Positions 45,476 through 54,067 of a stretch of 64,000 nt of DNA are shown here, piece by piece. The notes below the pieces were generated by a model. The model ran no database searches and had not been told where the DNA came from. It saw only the letters and a program-made list of their open reading frames with translations. The translations under genes were made by a program, and so were the position numbers. How positions within the stretch are numbered: position 1 is the stretch's first letter; each line of letters starts with the position of its first letter. The DNA is from Chryseobacterium indologenes (GTDB lineage Bacteria; Bacteroidota; Bacteroidia; Flavobacteriales; Weeksellaceae), in contig DJTE01000028.1 of assembly GCA_002439165.1 (NCBI GenBank), forward strand, positions 13,225 through 77,224. Reading direction: 5' to 3'.

Positions 45476-45877
45476 ATGAAACATCTGGTAATTATTTTAG
45501 GGCTTGCATTTTCAACAGGGTATACAGGGCCTGTACATAAAGAAAGTGTTAAAAACACAAGCAAAGAGGAAACAGCTAAGGTCACGGCACCGGACACAAA
45601 CCTGAGCCGGCTGGCCAATACGTATTATGTTGTAAACCGCAGAACCGGGGTGCCCGCACGTAATGCTGCAGAAGCAGAACAGATAGCTGATGTATCCGGA
45701 CCATACGGTAACGTTGCCTATCTGGGAAGCAGTGCCTGCAGAACCTGGTGGCTGAATAAAACGGTTGTTCCGAATCCGGGTAACCATCAGGAACCGGTTA
45801 CCTGGTCTCACTATTATTCTTCAGGAGGAACCGTAACGGTTGCCGGAGATTATTTTCTTCTTTATTGTCCTTTTTAG
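45476..45877 (+). CDS. Small secreted protein of unknown function
   Basis: The 133-residue protein has a hydrophobic N-terminal signal (about 1-17). A charged linker and a compact C-terminal region (from about residue 45) follow, rich in Tyr, Trp, Gly and Pro, with two cysteines (about 85 and 131) that could form a disulfide. I do not recognise a family. The coding character (signal peptide, codon use, isolated by terminators on both sides) supports a real gene. Confidence 0.65.
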   Translation: MKHLVIILGLAFSTGYTGPVHKESVKNTSKEETAKVTAPDTNLSRLANTYYVVNRRTGVPARNAAEAEQIADVSGPYGNVAYLGSSACRTWWLNKTVVPNPGNHQEPVTWSHYYSSGGTVTVAGDYFLLYCPF

Positions 45878-46062
45878 ATAGATGAAAAGTAAAAACAGCT
45901 GCAAAATGAGTTTCAGCAATTTAAATTGATAAAGATTTTTACAAAAATAACCATAAAGATCTGTGAAATACAGGAAATCTAGGGAAACTTTTAACGGCTG
46001 AACTGATCTTAATGGTTTGAAAATTTGAATGAAGGATAACCATAACCAATTCAGTTAAAAAC

Positions 46063-46092
46063 AGAAACCTTGCCGGCCGGCAAGGTTTTTTC
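46063..46092. terminator. Palindromic terminator between convergent genes
   Basis: The palindrome aaaccttgccggccggcaag, followed by gtttttt, gives a 12-bp stem with almost no loop. It lies 18 bases after the DUF4197 gene's stop (minus strand) and about 190 bases after the small secreted gene. Confidence 0.8.
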
Positions 46093-46109
46093 TGATGTAT
46101 ATTAATTTC

Positions 46110-46922
46110 TTATTTATGATCCTGTGCTCCGAAAACCTTCTGCAGGATGCTCGTCGTTCTCATAGCCGGTGTATTTCTGATGCCGCTTTCTTTATCAGCC
46201 ACCATTTTGAAAACCCCATTGATGGTTTCGGTGGTTACATATTCATTAAGGTCGGTGGTTACGGATTGCCCTGTAAACGTATTATATTTGGAGATCAGGT
46301 TTTTCCATACCGTATCTGCACCTACTTTCCCGAGAGATGCTTTTACTTTTGGCTGAAAAGCCGTAAAAAGCTGGCTTTGGGTTTTGCTCTGAAGATAGCT
46401 GGTGGCTGCGTTATCACTGCCCAGCAGGATATTTTTCGCATCAGTGATCGTCATGGAAGTGATCGCTTTGGTGAAAATAGGAGCGGCTTCCGTTACCGCA
46501 TCCTCAGCAGCTCTGTTCAATAGTTTTACCCCTTCATCAGCAAGGCTTCCCATTCCCAGAGAACGCAGAGTATTGTCGATTTTTCTTAATTTCTCCGGCA
46601 TTAAGATTTTTACCGCTTCATTCTTTAAAAATCCGTCAGTAAGAGCCAGTTTCTTTACCCCGTCAGTCACCCCGATGCTCAGAGCTTCCTTTAGCCCCGA
46701 TGAAATCTGTGCTGAAGTAAGATTACCCAGGTTTACAGAGGAGTTTTTAGTAGGTGTAGCCGTATTGGCAGGCGCTGCGGTTGTGGAGCTTTTTGTTTTC
46801 GCCGGGTTTTCAAGATCTACTCCGGTTTTATCTTTTACCGTAGATTTGATGATATCGAGGAGCTGTGCCTGTGAAGAAACAGAAAATAATAAACCGGCTG
46901 CCAGCAAAATACTTTTTCTCAT
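46110..46922 (-). CDS. DUF4197 domain protein, secreted
   Basis: The 270-residue protein has a signal peptide (about 1-19, SSQAQ), a Ser/Thr/Ala-rich linker (about 40-62), and a helical DUF4197 domain with SSGLKEALSIGVTDGVKKLA, LMPEKLRKIDNTLRSLGMG and YLQSKTQSQLF motifs. The function of DUF4197 is unknown. It is probably periplasmic or attached to the outer membrane. It is divergent from the GH20 gene. Confidence 0.9.
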   Translation of the reverse strand: MRKSILLAAGLLFSVSSQAQLLDIIKSTVKDKTGVDLENPAKTKSSTTAAPANTATPTKNSSVNLGNLTSAQISSGLKEALSIGVTDGVKKLALTDGFLKNEAVKILMPEKLRKIDNTLRSLGMGSLADEGVKLLNRAAEDAVTEAAPIFTKAITSMTITDAKNILLGSDNAATSYLQSKTQSQLFTAFQPKVKASLGKVGADTVWKNLISKYNTFTGQSVTTDLNEYVTTETINGVFKMVADKESGIRNTPAMRTTSILQKVFGAQDHK

Positions 46923-47024
46923 TGTATTTTTTTTACAAATTTAGATGTTTTATTTTTTGATAGGTTAAATACTGCGGAAGATTTGGAAAATAATTATCTT
47001 AGCAAAAACCTTAACCGCATTCCA

Positions 47025-49289
47025 ATGGTACGAATCTTTTTAGTTTTTTCCATGTTGTTTTCAAATCTGATTTTAGCTCAAAATAAGTTGAACCTGATCC
47101 CTTATCCACAAAAAACAGAAGTGTTAAAAGGTGAATTTATCATTCCCGAAACCTTATTATTAAGCAGTGACCTGCCGAAAGAAGAAACGGAGTATTTCAA
47201 AAAGCGGCTGGGATCTCAGCTGAAATTTCAGTCTCTTCAAAAGGGTAACGCGGCTCATCTGACGAATTCCATCATTACTCCGGTTTCAGCAGCGGATGCC
47301 GGACAGAAAAAAGAATATTACACATTAGAAATCTCTCCGAAACAGATTCATATTAAATCATACTCCCGTCAGGGGTATTTTCTGGCACTCCAGACGTTGA
47401 TCCAGCTGTTTGAAGCACATCAGGCTGACCGGAAAATTCCGGTTTTAAACATTGAAGATCAGCCGAAGTTCGCATGGAGAGGAATGCACCTTGATGTCTG
47501 CCGTCATTTTTTTACAGTAGAGGAGGTAAAACAATACATCGATTATCTGGCCATGTACAAACTGAATACCTTCCACTGGCATTTAACGGATGATCAGGGC
47601 TGGAGAATTGAGATTAAAAAATATCCGAAACTTACCCGGTTAGGTTCAAAGCGTAAGGAATCCATGATCGGGGCCTATGTAGACAATACATTCGACGGAA
47701 AGCCGTACGGGCCGTTTTTCTATACACAGGAACAGATCAGAGACGTTGTAAAATATGCGCAGCAAAGGCACATTAACGTAGTTCCGGAAATTGAGATGCC
47801 GGGGCATGCTCTTGCAGCATTGACTGCCTATCCTGAGCTGGCCTGTACCAAAGGTCCTTTTGAGCCGGCTACCAAATGGGGTGTTTTTGATGACGTTTTC
47901 TGCCCCAAAGAAGAAACATTCACGTTCCTTGAAAATGTTCTGGATGAAGTAATGAAGCTTTTCCCGTCTCAATACATTCATATCGGCGGTGATGAGTGCC
48001 CGAAAACAAGATGGAAAGAATGTGCCCATTGCCAGGAACTGATCAGGAAAAATAATTTAAAAGATGAGCATGGACTGCAAAGTTATTTCATTCACAGGAT
48101 TGAAAAATTTGTCAACAGTAAGGGCAGAAAGATCATTGGCTGGGATGAAATTTTAGAAGGCGGTCTGGCTCCCAATGCAGCCGTAATGAGCTGGACAGGA
48201 GTAAACGGAGGTATAGAAGCCGCAAAATCAGGACATTTCGCCGTAATGACTCCGGGTGCGTATTGCTACTTTGATCATTACCAGGGCGATCCGCAGTCGG
48301 AACCGAATGCTTTCGGAGGATTTACCCCACTGGACAAAATCTACTCTTACAACCCTATTCCTTCCGAGCTGAATGCAGAACAGTCCAAATACATCATGGG
48401 GGTACAGGCCAATCTCTGGACCGAGTATATTACAGATTTCAGACAGGTACAGTATATGATTTTTCCGAGACTGATGGCGCTTGCCGAAGTAGGCTGGGGA
48501 ACCTCAGATCCTAAGAATTATAAAGAATTTGAAAACAGAGTCATCACCCAGTTTAAAGTCCTTGATAAAATGAAGGTGAACTACGCCAGAAGTATCTATA
48601 ATATTTCAGGAAAAGTAATTCCGGCTAATAAAGGTATTGCCTACGAACTGTCAACTTCACAGAATTTAAACGGAATCCGCTATACCCTGGACGGAACTAA
48701 TCCGTCAGTAAACTCTGAAACTTATCAGGAGCCGGTTCCAATTCCGCGATCTTTAACTGTTAAATCTGCTTACTTTGAGAACGGCCAACTGAAAAGTGCG
48801 GTTTCTTCCCAACAGTTTACGATTTTCAAAACAACCGGAAAAAATATAACCCTTGAACAGCAGCCAAGTGAAAATTATTCTTTCGGAGGAGCCTTTACTT
48901 TGGTAGACGGAATTACTGGAAATACCAGACAGCTTGGAAAAACATGGCTTGGATTCCAGGGGAAAGATGTCACTGCTGTGATTGATTTCGGAAATAAAAC
49001 AGATTTCTCAGAAGTTTATTTCAATACTCTGGAGAACAAGGGAAGCTGGATTCATCTGGCCAATTCAGCACAGATCTTTGTTTCCGACGATAACAGGAGT
49101 TTTAAAATGATCAGAGAGATCGGCAAGGATGAAATTCAGAAAGCCAAAGGAAAAATTAAACTTAAGGTAGGGGCTCAGAATGCAAGGTACATTAAAGTAA
49201 AAATCGAAAATGCAGGAATTATTCCGGCCGGAAATCCCGGTGCCGATTCCAGAGCATGGCTGTTTGTTGATGAAATTGGCGTAAATTAG
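47025..49289 (+). CDS. Beta-N-acetylhexosaminidase, GH20
   Basis: The 754-residue protein has a signal peptide (about 1-19, LILAQ), a GH20b N-terminal domain, a GH20 catalytic barrel with WRGMHLDVCRHFF, FHWHLTDDQGWR and the catalytic pair D323-E324 in IGGDECPK, then a chitobiase-like C-terminal domain (YTLDGTNPS) and an F5/8-type carbohydrate-binding domain. It removes terminal beta-linked GlcNAc or GalNAc from glycans. The ATG at 47025 was chosen because it begins the signal peptide; an upstream TTG adds 14 residues without purpose. The Crp/Fnr gene follows by 18 bases, so readthrough is possible. Confidence 0.95.
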   Translation: MVRIFLVFSMLFSNLILAQNKLNLIPYPQKTEVLKGEFIIPETLLLSSDLPKEETEYFKKRLGSQLKFQSLQKGNAAHLTNSIITPVSAADAGQKKEYYTLEISPKQIHIKSYSRQGYFLALQTLIQLFEAHQADRKIPVLNIEDQPKFAWRGMHLDVCRHFFTVEEVKQYIDYLAMYKLNTFHWHLTDDQGWRIEIKKYPKLTRLGSKRKESMIGAYVDNTFDGKPYGPFFYTQEQIRDVVKYAQQRHINVVPEIEMPGHALAALTAYPELACTKGPFEPATKWGVFDDVFCPKEETFTFLENVLDEVMKLFPSQYIHIGGDECPKTRWKECAHCQELIRKNNLKDEHGLQSYFIHRIEKFVNSKGRKIIGWDEILEGGLAPNAAVMSWTGVNGGIEAAKSGHFAVMTPGAYCYFDHYQGDPQSEPNAFGGFTPLDKIYSYNPIPSELNAEQSKYIMGVQANLWTEYITDFRQVQYMIFPRLMALAEVGWGTSDPKNYKEFENRVITQFKVLDKMKVNYARSIYNISGKVIPANKGIAYELSTSQNLNGIRYTLDGTNPSVNSETYQEPVPIPRSLTVKSAYFENGQLKSAVSSQQFTIFKTTGKNITLEQQPSENYSFGGAFTLVDGITGNTRQLGKTWLGFQGKDVTAVIDFGNKTDFSEVYFNTLENKGSWIHLANSAQIFVSDDNRSFKMIREIGKDEIQKAKGKIKLKVGAQNARYIKVKIENAGIIPAGNPGADSRAWLFVDEIGVN

Positions 49290-49307
49290 CCGTAAAAGTC
49301 AGTATAA

Positions 49308-49934
49308 ATGCAGGACACCGTACTTTCTTCAGAATTTTCTTCTTCACCGGAACTGGTAGAAAAGCTCTATCAGAACGGTATCACCAGACATTACCGGGAA
49401 GGAGATATTATTTTAGACGAAAATGCTTCCATACGTTCCATTCCCATTGTGATGAAAGGGATGATTAAAGTGATCAGAACAGAAGAGGACGGACGTGAGA
49501 TCCTGCTGTATTATATCAGATCAGGAGAAAGCTGCATTATGTCTTTTCTGGGTGGAATGCACAATGAAAAAAGCATCGTAAAAGCAGAAGTGGAAGAAGA
49601 TGCTGAAATCCTTTTCCTGCCCGTGGATAAAGTTTCCCTATTCATCAAAGAACATCCCGAATGGCTGGATTATATTTTCAGACTTTACCATAAACGTTTT
49701 GAAGAGCTGTTGGACATCATCAATGCTATCGCTTTCAAAAAGGTAGATGAAAGACTTCTCGATCTGCTGAATAAAAAAGCAGAGCTTACCCAATCTCAAA
49801 CCATCATTATTACTCATGAACAGCTGGCCAACGAACTTGGAACCGCCAGAGTTGTCGTTTCAAGGCTTCTGAAACAGCTGGAAGAGGCCGGAAGAGTACA
49901 GCTTGGCAGAAATAAGATTATTCTTCTGTCATAA
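49308..49934 (+). CDS. Crp/Fnr family transcriptional regulator next to sulfur genes
   Basis: The 208-residue protein has a cyclic-nucleotide-binding-like beta barrel (about 20-135; YREGDIILDENASIRSIPIVMKGMIKV), a long dimerisation helix and a winged helix-turn-helix (THEQLANELGTARVVVSRLLKQLEEAG, about 165-191). There is a single cysteine (about 78) and no Fnr-type four-cysteine cluster site, so oxygen sensing by an iron-sulfur cluster is unlikely. Homologues often lie next to TauE-MBL-YeeE sulfur genes in Bacteroidota. Matching operator-like boxes at 50314 and 51440 make those genes its likely targets. Confidence 0.92.
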   Translation: MQDTVLSSEFSSSPELVEKLYQNGITRHYREGDIILDENASIRSIPIVMKGMIKVIRTEEDGREILLYYIRSGESCIMSFLGGMHNEKSIVKAEVEEDAEILFLPVDKVSLFIKEHPEWLDYIFRLYHKRFEELLDIINAIAFKKVDERLLDLLNKKAELTQSQTIIITHEQLANELGTARVVVSRLLKQLEEAGRVQLGRNKIILLS

Positions 49935-50313
49935 AAATTGATAAAATTTTCCCTCTCGGATTTTTGCCTTGAAGTTCCCACGAATTCCACAAATACCACT
50001 GATGATGGTGAATGTTTTTATCTCGCAGAATATATAGATGATGCCCTTTATTTATCTTAAAGACAGATTATTTCTCCCTGTTTAGCTGTATGATTTATTT
50101 TTTACAGGAATCCAAAACCTAACAGGTCTCAAAGACCTGTTAGATTTAGAAAAGCACCAATCACGTTATTGACCGCAAAAACTCAAACCAAACCGAAAAA
50201 AGAATTCTATGCCCATCCTTACCTTTTCCAATACACCAATACTCAGGCTTCTCTCTCGCGGATCTGGCAGATTGAGCATATTTAAAACTTTTGTTGTTTA
50301 ATTAAATCCGTTA
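49935..50313. other. Non-coding gap with CTAACAGGT hairpin
   Basis: No gene is visible in this stretch before the operator. A strong hairpin at 50115-50147 (ctaacaggtct / agacctgttag) is related to the repeat hairpins at 26229-26397. The segment 50283-50300 (taaaacttttgttgttta) resembles the end of the dispersed repeat at 33138 and 51182. Confidence 0.55.
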
Positions 50314-50358
50314 TGTAACAAAAGTAGCTGTACTCCTCTCAGAATAATTCCATTTTTG
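50314..50358 (+). promoter_or_regulatory. Candidate Crp/Fnr operator and -7 box of the TauE/SafE gene
   Basis: TGTAACAAAAGTAGCT (50314-50329) is an imperfect TGTAAC-N4-GTTACA palindrome, a form reported for some Bacteroidota Crp/Fnr (HcpR-like) regulators. The candidate -7 box CATTTTTG (50351-50358, one mismatch) lies 33 bases downstream, centre to centre, which puts the operator near -40. The same spacing recurs before the MBL-rhodanese gene. There is no -33 TTG, as expected if an activator replaces it. Confidence 0.6.
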
Positions 50359-50378
50359 CCCTGTAATTATTGAATGAA

Positions 50379-51164
50379 ATGGAAATTATAGGCTATGCAT
50401 CAGCAATTTTAATAGGAATTTCTCTGGGCCTGATCGGCGGCGGCGGAAGTATTCTCACCGTTCCTGTTCTGGTGTATCTTTTTGGGCTTGATGCTTTTCT
50501 GGCAGCAGAATATTCGCTTTTTATCGTTGGAATAAGCAGTGCGGCAGGATCTCTGACTTATTTTAAAAAAGGATTGGTTGATTTTAAAACAGCTTTGGTA
50601 TTCGGTATTCCTTCCATTATTTCCATTTTCATGACCAGACTGTATATCGTTCCTCTGATTCCTGAGAACGTTCTGGAGACCGGAAATTTTACAATAACAA
50701 AAAACATTTTCCTCTTACTGATTTTTGCCATTCTGATGATTGCAGCTTCTTATAAAATGATCAGGAAAAATAAAGCTGAAAATACAGATACCGGAAAAAG
50801 AAATACCCTTCTGGCGGCAGGTGAAGGTTCACTTATCGGAGTTTTAACCGGGTTAGTAGGCGCGGGAGGTGGTTTTATGATCATTCCTGCTTTGGTGGGA
50901 CTGTTAAAAATACCGATGAAAAAAGCCATAGGAACTTCACTGGTTATTATTGCCCTGAATTCGTTAATTGGTTTTTCCTCATCAGTAGGCAATACCGCAA
51001 TTGAATGGAAATTTTTAGTATCTGTTGCACTGATTGCCGTTGCCGGGATCTTCATCGGTTCCCGGCTGTCTGAAAAGATTGACGGCAGAAAGCTGAAACC
51101 TGCCTTTGGATGGTTTATTCTGGTGATGGGAGTATATATTATTTTAAAAGAAATCTTCTTCTGA
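50379..51164 (+). CDS. TauE/SafE-family permease (sulfite/organosulfonate exporter type)
   Basis: The 261-residue protein has eight predicted membrane helices in two halves, each opening with a glycine-rich motif (IGISLGLIGGGGSILTVPVLVYL and IGVLTGLVGAGGGFMIIPALVGL). TauE/SafE proteins move sulfite, sulfoacetate or related anions. The ATG at 50379 was chosen over an upstream TTG because MEIIGYASAILIG starts the first helix. It is preceded by the candidate Crp/Fnr box and followed 340 bases later by other sulfur genes. Confidence 0.92.
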   Translation: MEIIGYASAILIGISLGLIGGGGSILTVPVLVYLFGLDAFLAAEYSLFIVGISSAAGSLTYFKKGLVDFKTALVFGIPSIISIFMTRLYIVPLIPENVLETGNFTITKNIFLLLIFAILMIAASYKMIRKNKAENTDTGKRNTLLAAGEGSLIGVLTGLVGAGGGFMIIPALVGLLKIPMKKAIGTSLVIIALNSLIGFSSSVGNTAIEWKFLVSVALIAVAGIFIGSRLSEKIDGRKLKPAFGWFILVMGVYIILKEIFF

Positions 51165-51181
51165 TCTCTATGCAAAACTTG

Positions 51182-51438
51182 TTTAAACTTTTTAGCAGGA
51201 TATTAAAAGTATAAAATAAGCCTGTTTGAATTTATTTTAAGCTTAACCACAAACAGAAGTTTCAACGTAGTCAAAAAGAAACAAAAGCTATTGGCACAGA
51301 TATTAGAGATGATAAAGGTTTTTAAAGAATAAAAAATCAAAGATTTTAAAGGCTGATGTGAATTTCTAAGCGCAAAGTATTTAAACTTAAAGTGTTTAAA
51401 ATAAAACTTTTGTGGTTTAACAAAAAAATTAAACAGCT
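51182..51438. repeat. Dispersed intergenic repeat, copy 2
   Basis: This segment aligns by eye with 33138-33386 along most of its length, with shared 12-17-base words in the same order. It ends immediately before the candidate operator at 51440. It has no coding frame. Confidence 0.65.
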
Positions 51439-51439
51439 T

Positions 51440-51484
51440 TGTAACAAAAGTAACTGTACAGGAAACCGGAAAGCCGGAAATTTG
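51440..51484 (+). promoter_or_regulatory. Candidate Crp/Fnr operator and -7 box of the MBL-rhodanese operon
   Basis: TGTAACAAAAGTAACT (51440-51455) differs by one base from the box at 50314 and is followed by the same GTAC. The candidate -7 box GAAATTTG (51477-51484, one mismatch) is again 33 bases away, centre to centre. This duplicate geometry is the main evidence for shared control by the adjacent regulator. Confidence 0.62.
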
Positions 51485-51503
51485 AATAAATAAAAGAAGA
51501 AAT

Positions 51504-52919
51504 ATGAAAATAGAACAGATTTATACAGGATGTCTGGCACAGGGAGCCTATTACATCATATCAGAAGGAGAAGCAGCCATCATCGATCCGCTGCGTGAAA
51601 CAGAACCTTATCTTGAAAAACTGGAAAGAGACGGAGTACAGTTGAAATATATTTTCGAAACCCATTTTCATGCAGATTTTGTAAGCGGTCATGTGGACCT
51701 GAGCCGGAAAACCGGAGCTCCGATAATTTACGGACCCTCCGCTGAACCTGAATTTCAGGCTATCATTGCTGAGGATGGTCAGGTATTTGAAGTCGGAAAG
51801 ATAAAGATCAAAGTGCTGCATACCCCGGGACACACTTTAGAGAGTGTTTCTTACCTGTTGAGTGATGAAGAAGGAAAAGAGAGCGCTTTGTTCAGTGGAG
51901 ATACCCTGTTTTTAGGAGATGTGGGACGGCCGGATCTGGCTCAGAAAGCCGCGGATATGACGCAGGAAGAGCTGGCAGGGCTGCTGTATGACAGCTTATA
52001 TCAGAAAATTCTTCCTTTAAATGGGGATATTACAGTATATCCGGCTCATGGTGCGGGTTCTGCCTGTGGTAAGAACATGCAGAAAGAAACGGAAGATACA
52101 CTGGAAAATCAGAAGAAAACCAATTATGCGCTGAACCAGCCGGATAAGGAATCTTTCATCAGGGAAGTGCTGGACGGGCTTCTGCCGCCACCTGCCTATT
52201 TCGGAATGAATGTAGCGATGAATAAAAAAGGGTATACCAGCTTTGATGAGGTCTTGTCGAAAGGGTTACATGCCCTGCCGCCACAGCAGTTTGAAGAAAT
52301 AGCGGAAATCTCCGGTGCTTTAATTGTGGATGTAAGAAACAACCGTGAATTTGCTGAAGGTTTTATCCCGCAATCTGTAAATATAGGGCTTGATGGTGAT
52401 TTTGCACCCTGGGCAGGCGCTTTGATTGCCGATGTAAACCAGCCCATACTGCTTGTTGCAGAGGAAGGAAGGGAAGAGGAGGCCGTGACAAGGCTCGGCC
52501 GTGTCGGTTTTGATCAGATCCTGGGATTTCTGGAAGGAAGTTTTGAAGCCTGGAAAAACAGTGGCAGAGAAACAGATGCTGTACGCCGTATCAGTGCGGA
52601 ACAGTTTGAAAATGAAATAAGCGGAAGAAATGTTAAGATCATCGATGTAAGAAAAGAAAGCGAATACAACGCAGAACATATCGAAGGAGCTTACAGCAGA
52701 CCTTTAGCTTACATTAATGAATGGATGAGTGAAACAGATCCTGAAGAGCACTTTTATCTGCATTGTGCCGGAGGATACAGAAGTATGATTGCAGCGGGAA
52801 TTCTTCAGGCAAGAGGGTACAGAAATTTTACCGATATTGAAGGTGGATTCAGTGCCATTGCAGAAACCGGCATCCCGAAAAGTAATTTCTTATGCCAGTC
52901 CAGAATTTTAAACAAATAA
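51504..52919 (+). CDS. MBL-fold persulfide dioxygenase-like protein fused to two rhodanese domains
   Basis: The 471-residue protein has a metallo-beta-lactamase domain (about 1-240) with THFHADFVSGH (53-63), TPGHT, SGDTLF and YPAHG metal-binding motifs, as in the ETHE1/persulfide-dioxygenase group. The first rhodanese domain (about 265-355) has AEEGREEEA where the active cysteine should be, so it is likely inactive. The second (about 365-465) has HCAGGYRS with C421 and looks active. Such fusions oxidise or transfer persulfide sulfur. The next gene starts 13 bases later, so they form an operon. Confidence 0.92.
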   Translation: MKIEQIYTGCLAQGAYYIISEGEAAIIDPLRETEPYLEKLERDGVQLKYIFETHFHADFVSGHVDLSRKTGAPIIYGPSAEPEFQAIIAEDGQVFEVGKIKIKVLHTPGHTLESVSYLLSDEEGKESALFSGDTLFLGDVGRPDLAQKAADMTQEELAGLLYDSLYQKILPLNGDITVYPAHGAGSACGKNMQKETEDTLENQKKTNYALNQPDKESFIREVLDGLLPPPAYFGMNVAMNKKGYTSFDEVLSKGLHALPPQQFEEIAEISGALIVDVRNNREFAEGFIPQSVNIGLDGDFAPWAGALIADVNQPILLVAEEGREEEAVTRLGRVGFDQILGFLEGSFEAWKNSGRETDAVRRISAEQFENEISGRNVKIIDVRKESEYNAEHIEGAYSRPLAYINEWMSETDPEEHFYLHCAGGYRSMIAAGILQARGYRNFTDIEGGFSAIAETGIPKSNFLCQSRILNK

Positions 52920-52932
52920 AATTAACGTATCG

Positions 52933-53496
52933 ATGTTGGAAATAATAAAAGACCCCTGGCCGTGGTATATTGCAGGCCCTTTGATCGGGCTTACCGTACC
53001 CGCTCTTCTCATTCTTGGAAATAAATCTTTCGGGATCAGCTCATCACTGAGACATATCTGTGCAGCCTGTGTTCCTGCCGGAATCAATTTCTTTAAATAC
53101 GACTGGAAAAAGGAAGCCTGGAACCTGTTTTTCGTGCTCGGAATTTTCTTCGGAGGACTGATTGCTTCTCAATTCCTGACCAGTCTGGGGGGGATTACAG
53201 TGAATCCCGGACTGAAGGCAGAACTGTCCGGATACGGAATTACAGACTATACCAATCTGGTTCCCACTCAGCTGATGAATTTTGAAAGTCTTTTTACCCT
53301 GAGAGGTTTTATCATAATGGTGGTAGGCGGATTTCTGGTAGGTTTCGGAACACGGTATGCCGGAGGATGCACCAGTGGTCATGCCATTATGGGGCTTTCC
53401 AATCTGCAGTGGCCGTCACTGGTAGCTACCATATGCTTTATGATCGGTGGTTTTCTGATGGCCAATCTTATATTACCCCTTATTCTTTCCCTATAA
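52933..53496 (+). CDS. YeeE/YedE family membrane protein, first half-transporter
   Basis: The 187-residue protein has about five membrane helices. The motif RYAGGCTSGHAIMGLS carries the conserved cysteine C146 found in the thiosulfate importer YeeE/TsuA family. A second conserved cysteine region may be CAACVPAG near residue 38. It pairs with the next gene, and together they are about the size of a single full YeeE, so the two probably form one channel for thiosulfate or a related sulfur compound. Confidence 0.9.
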   Translation: MLEIIKDPWPWYIAGPLIGLTVPALLILGNKSFGISSSLRHICAACVPAGINFFKYDWKKEAWNLFFVLGIFFGGLIASQFLTSLGGITVNPGLKAELSGYGITDYTNLVPTQLMNFESLFTLRGFIIMVVGGFLVGFGTRYAGGCTSGHAIMGLSNLQWPSLVATICFMIGGFLMANLILPLILSL

Positions 53497-53516
53497 TCTA
53501 AAACCGAAATTTACCT

Positions 53517-54005
53517 ATGATAAAAGAAAAAGAACAGGATAGCCGTCATCAGAATACTGTCTGTACCAACGAAAGTAATCCTGAATACAAATGGTATCAT
53601 CACCTGAAATACCTTGCTGCCGGAATTATTTTCGGAATTATCTTCGTAAAAGCCGAAGTGATCAGCTGGTTCAGGATACAGGAAATGTTCCGTCTGCAGT
53701 CATTCCATATGTACGGGATCATTGGCAGTGCAGTGTTGACAGGGATGATCTCAGTAGGGCTGATTAAAAAATTTAAAATTAAAACGATCTATGGGGAACC
53801 CATTACAATAACTCCTAAAAAGTTCAGTAAAGGACAGATCTACGGCGGGCTGATTTTTGGTTTTGGATGGGCCGTCACGGGTGCCTGCCCGGGGCCGCTT
53901 TTTGCCCAGATCGGAACGGGCGCACTGGCTGTAAGCGTTACATTACTGAGTGCCATTGCCGGAACGTGGGTATATGGATATTTCAGGGATAAGCTGCCCC
54001 ATTAG
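53517..54005 (+). CDS. YeeE/YedE (DUF6691) family membrane protein, second half-transporter
   Basis: The 162-residue protein has a short cytoplasmic N-terminus and four membrane helices. VTGACPGPLFAQIG holds the conserved cysteine C124. It starts 20 bases after the first half gene and ends the sulfur operon. The split form (GGCTSGH half plus GACPGP half) is common in Bacteroidota and Proteobacteria with MBL-rhodanese neighbours. Transport of thiosulfate or another sulfur species is inferred from the family. Confidence 0.9.
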   Translation: MIKEKEQDSRHQNTVCTNESNPEYKWYHHLKYLAAGIIFGIIFVKAEVISWFRIQEMFRLQSFHMYGIIGSAVLTGMISVGLIKKFKIKTIYGEPITITPKKFSKGQIYGGLIFGFGWAVTGACPGPLFAQIGTGALAVSVTLLSAIAGTWVYGYFRDKLPH

Positions 54006-54024
54006 TGATGATGTTTGATAAAGG

Positions 54025-54056
54025 AAAGACTGCCGATAATCTCCGACAGTCTTTTT
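54025..54056. terminator. Terminator at the end of the sulfur operon
   Basis: Arms aaagactg and cagtcttt with partial internal pairing are followed by T. It sits between convergent genes and mainly suits the plus strand. Confidence 0.72.
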
Positions 54057-54067
54057 GATGTATAAAA

